Origin: Colletotrichum lupini
Taxonomy: Eukaryota; Ascomycota; Sordariomycetes; Glomerellales; Glomerellaceae
Length of the DNA stretch: 64,000 bases
Direction: 5' to 3'
Assembly (NCBI RefSeq): GCF_023278565.1
Contig: NC_064678.1
Span: 6,634,001 to 6,698,000, forward strand
Below the pieces are notes generated by a model that searched no databases, had not been told where the DNA came from, and was given only the letters and a program-made list of their open reading frames with translations. The first letter of the stretch is position 1; each line of letters begins with the position of its first letter. The position numbers were made by a program, and so were the translations under genes. This document shows positions 49,591 through 58,773 of this stretch, in pieces.

Positions 49591-49767
49591 ATGGCTTGCG
49601 GCTCAGCTTCCTCCGGCCTTATTAACCGCAACGGCCCCGGCAGCGCCGCCACTTCCATCATCGACAGCATCGTCAAGCCCGCCGAGGCCACGGGCGGCAA
49701 GACGAAGTGCATCGAGTGCGACGGATACGAGTGCTGCTGCATCCCCATTCCCTGCACCGTCATGTAA
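49591..49767 (+). CDS. 58-residue Cys-rich protein with C-terminal CaaX box
   Basis: Small single-exon protein beginning MACGSASSGLINRNGPGSAA. The middle (SIIDSIVKPAEATGG) is mildly amphipathic, and the last third is Cys-rich: CIECDGYECCCIPIPC at residues 40-55, then TVM. The final four residues, Cys-Thr-Val-Met, fit a CaaX prenylation box of the farnesyl type (X = Met). Codons are mostly C- or G-ending. The ATG sits in a CACAATG context after a leader with a good intron and TATA-like element, which argues for a real, well-expressed gene. The function is not recognised. Ascomycete a-factor-type pheromone precursors also end in CaaX-Met but are shorter and lack this Cys cluster. Metal binding or membrane anchoring are inferences. 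Confidence 0.75.
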   Translation: MACGSASSGLINRNGPGSAATSIIDSIVKPAEATGGKTKCIECDGYECCCIPIPCTVM

Positions 49768-50279
49768 AGGGGATTCCGCTGCGGCAGGTGAGAAGTACAA
49801 TTTGGCTTGGATTTGGGGCCTTCCTGGAGGGCGGGATGTAGCGACGCTGTGGAGGATTGATACCGTTTGTTGCTTTTGATATCTTTGACGCTGGTGCTAT
49901 ACGAGTTTAGCATGAATTTATGATTTGCCTTTGTGGCTATTCTATCGTCTACGTCGTTGACTCCAAAGCTGTTTGTCCCTTGCAAACCCCGTGGAGAGCA
50001 CCTACGTTCGTCGTCTGATTCAATATCATGTTGCGGGACCATCTCCTTCTGCATTGCCTTGTCTTGTCGACGCCCGTTTCTCGTGGCTCATCCCTAGTCT
50101 AGTCGGGTATGAAATTGGGTATCAATGCTTGCCGAAAACACCACGAAACTTTTGCTCATCACCGCCGCCACCACTCTGCCGACCAATCCGTGTATTCAAA
50201 CCCCAGGATGCTCAAAGGCCCATGGAAAGAGGGCCCTCAAGCTATCTTCACATGTAGCAGCTGATATGTCATTCCCTTG
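49768..50279. other. Convergent 3' spacer
   Basis: 512 bp between the stops of the micro-protein gene and MED7. It is likely 3' UTR sequence; no other feature was seen. Confidence 0.6.
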
Positions 50280-51151
50280 CTAAAGAAACAAAGCATCCGC
50301 CTCTCCCCATACTTCTTGCTCTCTTGTCTGGGCAAAAGTCTCCGCTTCTTTACTAGTCAGCTCGCCGTCAACGACTGAGCTGATGATATCTGGTACTTTC
50401 GGTGTATCAATGCTTCCTAAGCCCTCGAGAACTCGCTTGGCCGTGTCAACCTGTGCTCGAATCGCAGCTGTTTCCGCTCTGGTACGATCGAGATTGGATT
50501 GCATCAGCGCAATGGCCGATTCGCGAGCTTGATGGGGTCGATATTCGTTCAGGACGTGGTGGAAGTTGATGAAGATGGTGCGCAAATCTTCAATTTTCGC
50601 AGCAGCCTTCGACTGGTTAGTTTGAGGGGAAACGGGGAAAGGCCGCGGTTCACTTACGTCGTCTGGCACCGTAGCCATGACGGCAACGAGCTCGAGAAAG
50701 TTAAGCAGCAGAGACTTGGCCATTTTCTTGAGCTCGAATGCTCGATCGAGATGCTTTCCGTCCTTCTCCTCCGAATGCGCCGGTACCAATCGCTTGATTT
50801 CACCTTCCTCGAGAGAAGGAAGCTTATCGTCGAGCTACGCGGATCATCAGCGTCCCCGTTTCCAATCGACCGTCACGAGCCGAAAAGACATACCGTATAG
50901 TTTCCGCCCAAGACTTTCCATGTTCCTGCTGGCGGCTCAGCCGGAGGTTGGAGATTCATGAGGCTTTCGGGAACATCTGGTATGCGGGCTGGCAAGTTCT
51001 TGACAGCAACGCCATCCTTTTCTGCTTGCGCTTTTCGCAGCTCTTCTATCCTGGCGACGTTTTCCGGGGTAAAGTCTCTCCAGAACGGCGGCGGGTTGGG
51101 GAACGTCGAGGCCAGCGCATTTTGCGATGGCTCTTCTGGATTGTCGGCCAT
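50280..51151 (-). CDS. med7: Mediator of RNA polymerase II transcription subunit 7
   Basis: Middle-module Mediator subunit of 255 residues that pairs with Med21 and links to other middle subunits. Exons are 50894-51151, 50658-50834 and 50280-50612, all phase 0. The N-terminus has the conserved ASTFPNPPPFWRDFTPENV, then LPARIPDVPESLMNLQPP and TWKVLGGNYT|LDDKLPSLEEGEIKRLVP. The second half is helical and coiled-coil forming: ELKKMAKSLLLNFLELVAVM, then KIEDLRTIFINFHHVLNEYR and PHQARESAIALMQSNLDRTR. This order is diagnostic of Med7. Length is normal for filamentous fungi. It diverges from the ZNF830-like gene 573 bp away. Confidence 0.95.
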
Positions 51152-51724
51152 GCGTATGGCGAGGGTATCGTCGCTGAGAGCCGCTGGATAATCTCAGGTC
51201 GGTTAAGGGTTGCAATCGTTCCCTAGTTGTTCGTGTGATGAAATTCCTGGAGTGTATTTGTCTCGGTAGCGTCGAAATGGTGGAATGTGGGTGACAGTTT
51301 AATGCAACTACGAATTGCGCGACGGGACCTTGAAGGCACGGACAGCTGAAGATCGGCCTTGTCGAGGCAGCAGGAGTCAGGCCCGTCAGCAAGGTCGGTT
51401 GGAAAGCTATGGGCACCCGGGGTAGCGTCGGCAGGCCTTTCGCGCTCTGCTAACCCCGCTGTGCTTGAATCGAACTGGCGCCAACTTTGCCCACCTGGCA
51501 CCTACACCTTGTCACCTCCACTTTCCAGGCCAGAGCAAAGGTACGGCTTCGCTACCACGCTACGTCGTTTGCGTTGCTTCCATTCAAATCTTAGCCCGAA
51601 TACAAGTTCGCCCGGCTTTCCGACTTTCGACGCCTCCTCGCCATTGAGCATAGTCCTCGCCATATCTGAATCTGCGGAGCATCCGCGCACATTTAGGTAT
51701 CGTCAAAACGCGTTCATACCTGCC
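51152..51724. promoter_or_regulatory. Divergent promoter region (MED7 / ZNF830-like)
   Basis: 573 bp shared promoter. The frame of the right-hand gene stays open through much of it (from 51359), but the codons lack protein-like character and the strong CTGCCATGG start lies at 51725. Confidence 0.55.
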
Positions 51725-52780
51725 ATGGCCGACGTACGATCCCTCCTCCGTCAACAACGTGCTGCCAGACGAATCGAGCACCCTCACGCCGCCTACTCTG
51801 ATGCGGGCAAGCTCCTCTGCACCCTCTGCCACGAGGCGATCAAGTCTGAGTCTCTTTGGGACAGCCATATCCGTGGATCCGGGCATACGGCCAAGGTCAA
51901 GGTGGTGCAACAAGCGTCCACGGGCGCGAGCGGATCGGCGGCCGCGAACGGAGTCTCCTCAAACAAGCGGAAACACGACTCGGATGAGGACATGGAAGAT
52001 GACGACGCAGCCGATGCGGTGCGGAAGAAGCGAAGCAAGGGGAATATGGGCACTCCTGCTCGCCTGTCCGCTGGCGAGTCAGACCATGATCGCAAGGACG
52101 TGACACTCACACCACCTTCGCTGAACCGCCGAACGTCCACCACACCAGTACAGGGGGTTGAGATTCAGATGCCGTCGCGCCCGCATACTCCTGCGCATAG
52201 AGATGCGACTTCTTCAAATTCGACACCCATTGTGCAGCCCGTCGGTCCCTCGCCATTGATCCCGCAAGAGGAGTTGCCGACGAAGCCGGTCACTGCTGGC
52301 CCGGCAACACAACAGAATGGCACGGCTGGGAAGACTGCTGGAGGAACTGTTGACGAGGACGAGTGGGCAGCGTTTGAGGCCGATATTGCTGCGACAACAG
52401 CACCGTATTCGGAGGACGCCGTCATTGCTGCACCAGCCATGACGGCTGAGGAGACTGCAGCAGCAGCGAAGACAGAGGAGGAGGAACAAGCAAAACGACG
52501 TCTGCTTGCGGAGAAAGACCTACTTGATGAGAAAGAGGAGGCTACTCGGGCACTGGAAACGGAGTTTGAGGATATGGAGGAGCTTGAGGCTCGGGTTCGG
52601 AGATTAAAGGAAAAGCGGGAGGCTTTGAGGAAGCAGAGTTTTACGGGCACCACTGCGCCTGTCGAAAAGCCGGCTGAAGCCAGTGGCAAAGAAAACGTGG
52701 AAGTCAATGACGACGAGGAAGAGGATGACGAAGACGACGAGGACGGGGACGATTTCATGGGCTTCCGATACCGCTCATGA
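51725..52780 (+). CDS. ZNF830/CCDC16-like C2H2 zinc finger protein
   Basis: Nuclear protein of 351 residues, single exon. A single matrin/U1-type C2H2 finger lies near the N-terminus: C32 and C35 in LLCTLCHEAIKSESLWDSH, with H48 and H54. A basic patch (KRKHDSDEDMEDDD, VRKKRSKG) follows, then a long Pro/Ser/Thr region and WAAFEADIA. A charged coiled coil (ALETEFEDMEELEARVRRLK) precedes a very acidic tail ending GDDFMGFRYRS. The animal homologue ZNF830/CCDC16 has the same finger, coiled coil and C-terminal FMG(F)-type motif and is linked to spliceosomal and replication functions. The start has the best Kozak-like context; upstream in-frame ATG-less extension was not used. Confidence 0.85.
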   Translation: MADVRSLLRQQRAARRIEHPHAAYSDAGKLLCTLCHEAIKSESLWDSHIRGSGHTAKVKVVQQASTGASGSAAANGVSSNKRKHDSDEDMEDDDAADAVRKKRSKGNMGTPARLSAGESDHDRKDVTLTPPSLNRRTSTTPVQGVEIQMPSRPHTPAHRDATSSNSTPIVQPVGPSPLIPQEELPTKPVTAGPATQQNGTAGKTAGGTVDEDEWAAFEADIAATTAPYSEDAVIAAPAMTAEETAAAAKTEEEEQAKRRLLAEKDLLDEKEEATRALETEFEDMEELEARVRRLKEKREALRKQSFTGTTAPVEKPAEASGKENVEVNDDEEEDDEDDEDGDDFMGFRYRS

Positions 52781-53094
52781 CAATCGCCTTGTTCAGTTGA
52801 GCGTTCTTTTGTCTTTGTTCCAAGCCCCCGATCATTTTACAATGGGAACCCCAGACGTTTAATGTTGTATAAATACTGTAATTTTACACTTTCACTTCTG
52901 GTTAGTAAATTCAACGTCCCCAGGTCACTTGTACATCTCGAAGCTTGACATAAACATCTTGATATTATTGAAATCCTTCCTAACTACAGTAGACATTACT
53001 TTTTCGCCATTAACACCCTTACTAAGGGAGAAATATGTCGTCCCCATAAACTTCCATCGATATATCACAACCGAAACCCATGCAGGCAATCAAA
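52781..53094. other. Convergent 3' spacer
   Basis: 314 bp of AT-rich sequence between two stop codons; presumed 3' UTRs. Confidence 0.6.
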
Positions 53095-53997
53095 CTACCA
53101 GGCGGCCAATGCTGTTGGCGCGCGAGGCTTGTGTACAGGAGCTGTGCCGGTCTGGTAGACAGTCGCGGTAACCGTATTATAGACGGTAACGAGAGCCACA
53201 GAGACGGAGCAGACCGAGTAGGTCGGCAAAGCGTTATCGGTTGTCGTGCCCGTCGCCGTTGCGGTTGCCGTGGCCGTGGCAGTGAGAGTAACGGCGGAGT
53301 CGCTGGGGACATCGGTCGGCTTGACGCACTTGCTGCCGTTCCAGTGGTTGCAGTGGTGGGCTGAAGTCGGGTTGGAACCATTGCCATTGTCATCATCATC
53401 GCCGCCGTCGCCGCCATCACCGCCATGTGGAGGCTTGTTGGTCGGCTTACCGCCGTTCGAGCCGGTGTGCGTTGCCGTTGCCGTTGCCGTTGCCGTTGCA
53501 GAGGCGGAAACCGAGTCTGTCTGGGTGGCTTGCTCATCGTCATCATGGCCCGGCGCAGTCGTCTCAGAGCCCCCATGGCCAGTGCGCGTCTTCGTCTTGG
53601 TGTGTTCGTGGTCTCCGGGCGGCTTGGTCTTGGTAGTTGCTGAGCCATCAGGGCCTTCGCTGATGACTTCGGTGCAGGTGACGGTGACTTGTTCCTGCTC
53701 CTCGGCGGTCTTGGTCTTGGTAACGTGGACGGTTCGGGTCTCGGTCTGAGTTACTGGTTGGCGCGTGACTGTGAGGGTAGCCGTGACGGTCTCCTGGACG
53801 AAAGAAGCGGAAGCGGTCTGGTAGACTGTGGAATGGGCGGTCTCGGTCTTGGTGATGACGCTCGGTGTGCCCTCCGGCAGACAGGGACAGGTGTTGGGGT
53901 TTGGCGGCGTTCGTGCTCTCAGGTTATCGGGACGGGCCGCCGCGATTGTGGCCAAGGAGAGGACTGACAAAGTCAGGAAGCTACGTTGATGGACCAT
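53095..53997 (-). CDS. Thr-rich, low-complexity secreted protein
   Basis: Single-exon protein of 300 residues. A clear signal peptide (MVHQRSFLTLSVLSLATIAA) is followed by a short Cys-containing segment (NTCPCLPEGTPSVITKTET). The body is dominated by Thr, Val and Ser (VTATLTVTRQPVTQTETRTV), Ala-Thr runs (SASATATATATATHTG and TLTATATATATATGTT), and a Gly/Asp stretch (GGDGGDGGDDDDNGNG). A CNHWNGSKC element lies near residue 215. Such composition is common in O-glycosylated cell-wall or extracellular proteins. No GPI-signal-like hydrophobic tail is evident (ends PRAPTALAAW). The function is unknown. Ala-Thr and Gly-Asp runs arise from short nucleotide repeats and may vary in length between strains. 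Confidence 0.75.
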   Translation of the reverse strand: MVHQRSFLTLSVLSLATIAAARPDNLRARTPPNPNTCPCLPEGTPSVITKTETAHSTVYQTASASFVQETVTATLTVTRQPVTQTETRTVHVTKTKTAEEQEQVTVTCTEVISEGPDGSATTKTKPPGDHEHTKTKTRTGHGGSETTAPGHDDDEQATQTDSVSASATATATATATHTGSNGGKPTNKPPHGGDGGDGGDDDDNGNGSNPTSAHHCNHWNGSKCVKPTDVPSDSAVTLTATATATATATGTTTDNALPTYSVCSVSVALVTVYNTVTATVYQTGTAPVHKPRAPTALAAW

Positions 53998-55219
53998 GGT
54001 GACGACGGTTCCCTGGTACTTGAACAGATCAATCGAGAATATGAGAAGTAGAGAAGCTCGGAGAGTATTTGCTATTGCTGGTGGGAGTGGGAAGCGGACC
54101 AGTGTAAGTGTGTTAGCTGAAGCTGATGATCAAGAAACACAGCATCTTGTCTGGAAAGATGGCGGAGTTATATGCTCGTCATCTATGCTGCGCGAGTATC
54201 TATTAGACAGTTTGCTTGCTGTAAGGCTTCTGGTGAACTTCAGGTTTGCGCTGCTGCCGTAGGAATGTCGTTTCCCTGTATTGCGACTTATTGCTCCACG
54301 AAGAACAATAGAGCCTGCCGAGGGTACGGAAAACCGGAGACAACTGCCTCTACAAATCTTTGGAGGGGGTTTCCATATTGTATAGCATTTCCCATGGCCA
54401 TGAAGCCGTCTTCCGCTTGGATGGTCTTCAACCGAAAATGGACTGTGATCATGCCGTATTTGGCGATGAAGGGGGTTTCCCAAGTCAATAGTCCGTAGTT
54501 GAGCCCGGTTTTAGGGACCAGGGAGATGTGAGGAGGGAAAGAAGTGACACAGGGCTCAATATTGACGTCTGTGTCCCCAAGGGAGAGAGCTCTTGACTTC
54601 AACCCTTTCGCTGATTAGATAATCCGTCAAGCGTAAGCTTTGCGCGAGTCAAAAAGCAATGAAAGCCATTGCATTATGCGGTGGATACGCCGCAAAGATG
54701 TCGGGCAGGACGCATCACAACTGCGACGGAACGAATTGCCCCCATTGGGTGTTCGGCGATTGCCCGTGGAATTTAAGTGAGGAAGAAGCCGTCAGGTCGG
54801 GTCAGTGCAAGGTCCAGGTTTCGAACACACTGCCGGGTCCTCCAGCTTTTTTTTCGTCCCAAAACACCAGAAAACCGCTGCGTGGAGCTCGGGCCTGGCC
54901 GTCCCGTCCCGCTGTGGGGAAATCTCGCGGAGAAGATGATATTCCGACACCGAGTCCGACCGCCTGCCGGAATGAGAACGTCATTCCATCGTCGCAATCT
55001 TACGCTTTCTGCCACCAGCATCATAATCCAAACACGCGCCATCAACCAGTCCCTCACGCCATCGTCTTGCCAAACACTGCTTGGTAGCAAAGCTCCGTCC
55101 ACTCTTTTATGCTATCTTAGTTCTGATATTCACCGCCCACGACCGGCACTGGCCTTAAGATTTGCCGAGGGCAGCGCATCGCACGACTAGGGACCGACCC
55201 GCCGATTTCTCGATTCGCG
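53998..55219. other. Intergenic region with a possible gene fragment
   Basis: 1.2 kb. A minus-strand reading at 54288-54602 (below) looks partly protein-like. The remainder is promoter sequence for the secreted protein and for the Ego1-like gene. Confidence 0.5.
54288..54602 (-). pseudogene. Possible gene remnant, unidentified
   Basis: A 104-codon open frame without an N-terminal ATG reads like folded protein: VTSFPPHISLVPKTGLNYGL, then IAKYGMITVHFRLKTIQAED and MAMGNAIQYGNPLQRFVEAV. It ends at a stop with no recognisable continuation. I do not recognise a family. It may be a remnant, an exon of an unresolved gene, or chance. Confidence 0.25.
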
Positions 55220-55847
55220 ATGGGCATTTGTGCGTCATGCCTCGGGCGGGGAAACAAGGACGTCTATGACGAGGTGGGTGACGTTGCGGGCTGGCGCACT
55301 CGCAGCGTAGCATGCAGCGGCTGACGGGCTTTCCAGGACGAGGAATCGCGACTTCTCTACGACGATCCAAACAATGTGCACTACGGCAGCTTCGGAGAGC
55401 AGAGTGTCAATGGACAGGAGGACCCGATGGAGGTGCAGCGAGAGACTGAGGCTCTGCAGCGAGTCGTAGCGAAAACGTCCGAGTACGTACTGACTCTCGA
55501 CCCAAGCTCCGGGACGGCGGGCTTGTTCTCGTGTCAGGACCGGGAGTGCTAACATCGGACTTCCTAGCAATATGGTCGACATCTTCGAGATTGCCCCGCA
55601 GGATCACGCACATCGCTCTGCGCCGACTACATTTGCGTATGCAGGGCAAGAAGCCCGCATCGTGCGGTACCAGCATCTCCTTTCAAAGCTGGCGTCCAAG
55701 GACGACGCCCCAACCGGTGTTCAAGTGGATTGGCTTCCCCAGGAAGATGACACCATCGAAATGCGACACGGCGTACCAGCAGTCAAGACCGAGTTGGACA
55801 AGCCCCTTGTCGGTACATTCGCCGATGCAGCAGCGGCAATGGCTTGA
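55220..55847 (+). CDS. Ego1/LAMTOR1-like lipid-anchored vacuolar adaptor
   Basis: Protein of 159 residues from exons 55220-55273, 55337-55482 and 55568-55847. It begins MGICASCLGRG: Gly2 fits N-myristoylation and Cys4/Cys7 fit palmitoylation, as in LAMTOR1 (p18) and yeast Ego1/Meh1. Exon 2 carries DEESRLLYDDPNNVHYGSFG, the acidic Leu-Leu segment common to this family. Exons 2-3 give QRETEALQRVVAKTSD then NMVDIFEIAPQD, matching the helix and the NxIDI motif. In known systems this protein anchors the Ragulator/EGO complex to the vacuole or lysosome and recruits Rag GTPases for TORC1 signalling. The two introns have GTGGGT and GTACGT donors. The identification rests on the N-terminus and overall layout; sequence outside these motifs diverges quickly in the family. 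Confidence 0.8.
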
Positions 55848-58440
55848 AACTCTTGGTCATGAATCATTCTCCTGGTTTCTGCCCACCCGAGCTCACGGGC
55901 AGGGCGGCTAGGCTATGCTCCTTATTCTTGCGCTGTCTTTCTATCGAACATTCGTATTGGTCGACGCATGGTCAGGGTCCCGTCGGATTACGGCAACATG
56001 GGACGGAATGGCATGGAGTGACGACATCTTTTTCTCTTTTCCCTCGATACCCCTCCAAACACAGTTCGCAGACACACGCTTCTCAAAATTCCACCCACAC
56101 AAAATCAGAGCAAGCACAATCGCACAACCGAGAAGCATCCACATTCACTCACATATCGCATTTTCTGTTTGTTTGTTTGTTTTTCTCCCCCTTCTTCCAT
56201 TTTCTATTTCCAAACCCTGTACTTGGTTCGAAACCCTTGTATAAAACGTCTGGGCAACAACGAGGTTATGAGAAAGGTGGACACGATGGGCCCAAAAGAC
56301 CACGAATTATCCGTAATCAATGAAAAATTCCCTCCATCCCACTTTGGAGCCCCCCTGGTTCGTACCATGGCGGGCCAATGACTGTGTCTCGAATATTCTT
56401 CAGCGGCAGGCCATGGGTTGCCTAGTCCATTGAAAGATGGCCACGTGCACCTCCGGCTGATGTTTACCTTTTCTAGTGTGGACCCTTTGGCAAGGAATGT
56501 TGCATCCTAGTTCGGGCCATGTTTGGAAGCGACACCTTTAGCTTGGATTTCGGCCGACCTTTCGGGGCGGACGAGCACATCAACACTGGACAGGAGGGAA
56601 GCATTTAGAGGCTCATATTAAGACTCTGATGCCCGCCATTCAGGGTTGTGCGGGAGTCTGTGCGGTTCCCGTGGCTCATTGGCGGAGACGAGTCCAAGAA
56701 ATGGTACCTTGAATGTGAAGTGGGATGGACGGCATAAGGAGGGGTGGTGTGCTGCGGCCAGATGGGGCGGCCTCCCAGTCCCATCTCATGAAGCCCGACA
56801 CAACCCACCATTCCTCTCGTCCCTCTTCTGTCCCCAGTCTCTCCTACGCCAAGCCCTTCTTTCTGCTCCTCCCGCTCCTCCCACCACTTTGGCCTCAGGT
56901 CAGATGACAGGTACGCTTGTCAGTGTGCTGTGCTTACAGGGACCCTGGGGAGGGGCACTCGCGGGAGTCTTTGAGGGGGCTCATCCCAAAGCCGCGGGGT
57001 CTCGCCTCACTTGCTAGACAGCGACACGTGAGAACGGATGACGTGCCTTGAGGAACATAAACTTTACAAGCTCGCTGTAGAAACACGAAATAACAAAAGG
57101 AGCAGGAGCGAAGAGGGGCTGGATGTTTGCTTGAGGGCCGCTACTCGTCGTACCTGTGCTGTACCTAGACCAGATCGACGCAATACCGCCTCCTGTCCCT
57201 TCGCCATCGACTATCGCGTGCCACTCTCATTCGCCGGCAGAGTCTGCTTTCTGCAACTTACTTACCTGATAAGCACGCCAAAAACCTGCTGGATGGGCAG
57301 CCGTGCAGGAAGGAAAAAGTGGGAGAGCTTTGCTTCATCAATCCCTCCTTAGTCATGTGTGCCCTGGAGAAGGAAGCATGACTGCCACGCTTGGAGTTGC
57401 CATCATTCGGCTCCCAAAATTCAATAGTCTCTAGGTCCGAGCCGTTCGAGCTGGGCTTGCCAAAATGCGTGTCTGTATGGCCAAGGCCTTCTAGGCAGGG
57501 GACAGAAGAGTCAATTCGAAATGACGGAAGGGACTCCGAGGACAGCGTGAGATGAGCATACAAACTAAGCAAGGTGCTGCTGAGGGGCCCATCATTCGAG
57601 TCCCTGTCGCCGTCTAAGCGGCGGACCAGGTTCGCGACGAAGCATCCTACACCAAGCGGTCTCTTGCGGGCACCAAACGCACACAACACTTTGACTGCCA
57701 ACGAGGGCTGAAATTAAGTATGTCGAGATGCTCTCCGGGTGAAGAAATAAAACTGTACAGGATCCTGTAGCCTCCGGTCTGGGAAATTTAAACCTTCGCC
57801 CGCCCAACCTGAGCAGAAGTGACCATGAATAAAGTGAAGAAGAGGAAGAAGAAGAAAAAGAAAGAAGAACAAAAGAGACCAAAAATGATGCAGAATCAGC
57901 GAATGAACGGCCGTTACGTGGTTCAACTTGGAAATTCCCCCCAAAGCCAGGGTCCGACAGGAAACCTCTCCAGTCCCGCAGTGTGTCAAAGACTTGCTTG
58001 TCGCTTTTCCCTCAATCTTTCTTCGTCAATCGATTTTCCGCACCATTGTTTCCGCGCACATTCCATTCCGTTTCGTCATATCGTCGTCCCCTCTAGATGC
58101 GAGGGAGGCTCGAGAGCCACTGATAGTAGAAGCCAAGTCAGCAAACGGCAGTCCTGTAGCTGTGGCACACACACTCTCTCGCAGCACGCACACACACCAC
58201 ACCCCCGACTCGGCTTACCCCTGAGCAGCAAATCCGCCACTCCCACCATGCCGCACAAAACAGGTCCAGCAAACGAGGGGCATTCGTTTATGGAGAAAAA
58301 TTCGGAGAGGGAGGTGAGGGGAAAAGGGAAGAGCCGAACCAAAGAAAAAAAAAGTTGCAACATACCCATATAGGAGCCCCTCCATGGACCATGATCAAAC
58401 CGTCCAGCAGCAAAGCAGCAGCCAGGCAGTAGACGATCCA
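55848..58440. other. Gene-free interval
   Basis: 2.6 kb. CT/CA-rich sequence around 56020-56230 with GTTT repeats, and a purine-rich (GAA/AAG) stretch at 57835-57890. ORFs up to about 185 codons occur, but their translations are low-complexity or lack any domain. No gene was recognised. Confidence 0.55.
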
Positions 58441-58773
58441 TCAGGCCAACAGATTCACCCGTGTCCAATGCTGATTGTTCATTTCTTGGATCTGGCGGTT
58501 GACTTCCTGAATCTCGAGGTTTGTCCGCTCGATCGTCGCCTTGCGATTCCCTTCGCGGCACCACCGAGCGACGTCTCCTTGCATTTTGGTTAACCGACGA
58601 TATTTCTTGTCCATATCGTAGCACAGCTTGCATCGGTCCTCGTTTGTGATGGTTTCGTACACCAGCTTCAGTCCGCATGTTTCGCCCGTTCGGTACTCTT
58701 TGTTGCATTGCTGTTTGAACTGACCCCATCTCCAATATCCGCAGGACCAACGTGTTTGATAAAAGTAACACAT
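58441..58773 (-). CDS. Conserved-looking 110-residue Cys-containing protein
   Basis: Single-exon small protein starting MCYFYQTRWSCGYWRWGQFK. Cysteines occur at C2 and C11, then in QQCNKEYRTGETCGLKLVYE and DRCKLCYDMDKKYRR, suggesting a small metal-binding or disulfide-stabilised N-terminal half. The C-terminal half is a basic/acidic helix (RKATIERTNLEIQEVNRQIQ, EMNNQHW) that could form a coiled coil. The ATG at 58773 follows a long CT-rich leader on the minus strand (58780-58870). I believe similar proteins occur widely in filamentous ascomycetes as hypothetical proteins, but the function is unknown. A longer open frame upstream is arginine/lysine-rich leader translation and was not used. Confidence 0.65.
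   Translation of the reverse strand: MCYFYQTRWSCGYWRWGQFKQQCNKEYRTGETCGLKLVYETITNEDRCKLCYDMDKKYRRLTKMQGDVARWCREGNRKATIERTNLEIQEVNRQIQEMNNQHWTRVNLLA

Noticed and set aside
53022..53648. 208-codon minus-strand ORF rich in Arg, Pro and Gln
   Set aside because: It is an alternate frame of the Thr-rich secreted protein; the frame with signal peptide and ATG is preferred.
58076..58771. 231-codon minus-strand ORF
   Set aside because: It is an alternate frame of the 110-residue protein plus downstream sequence; it lacks domain features.
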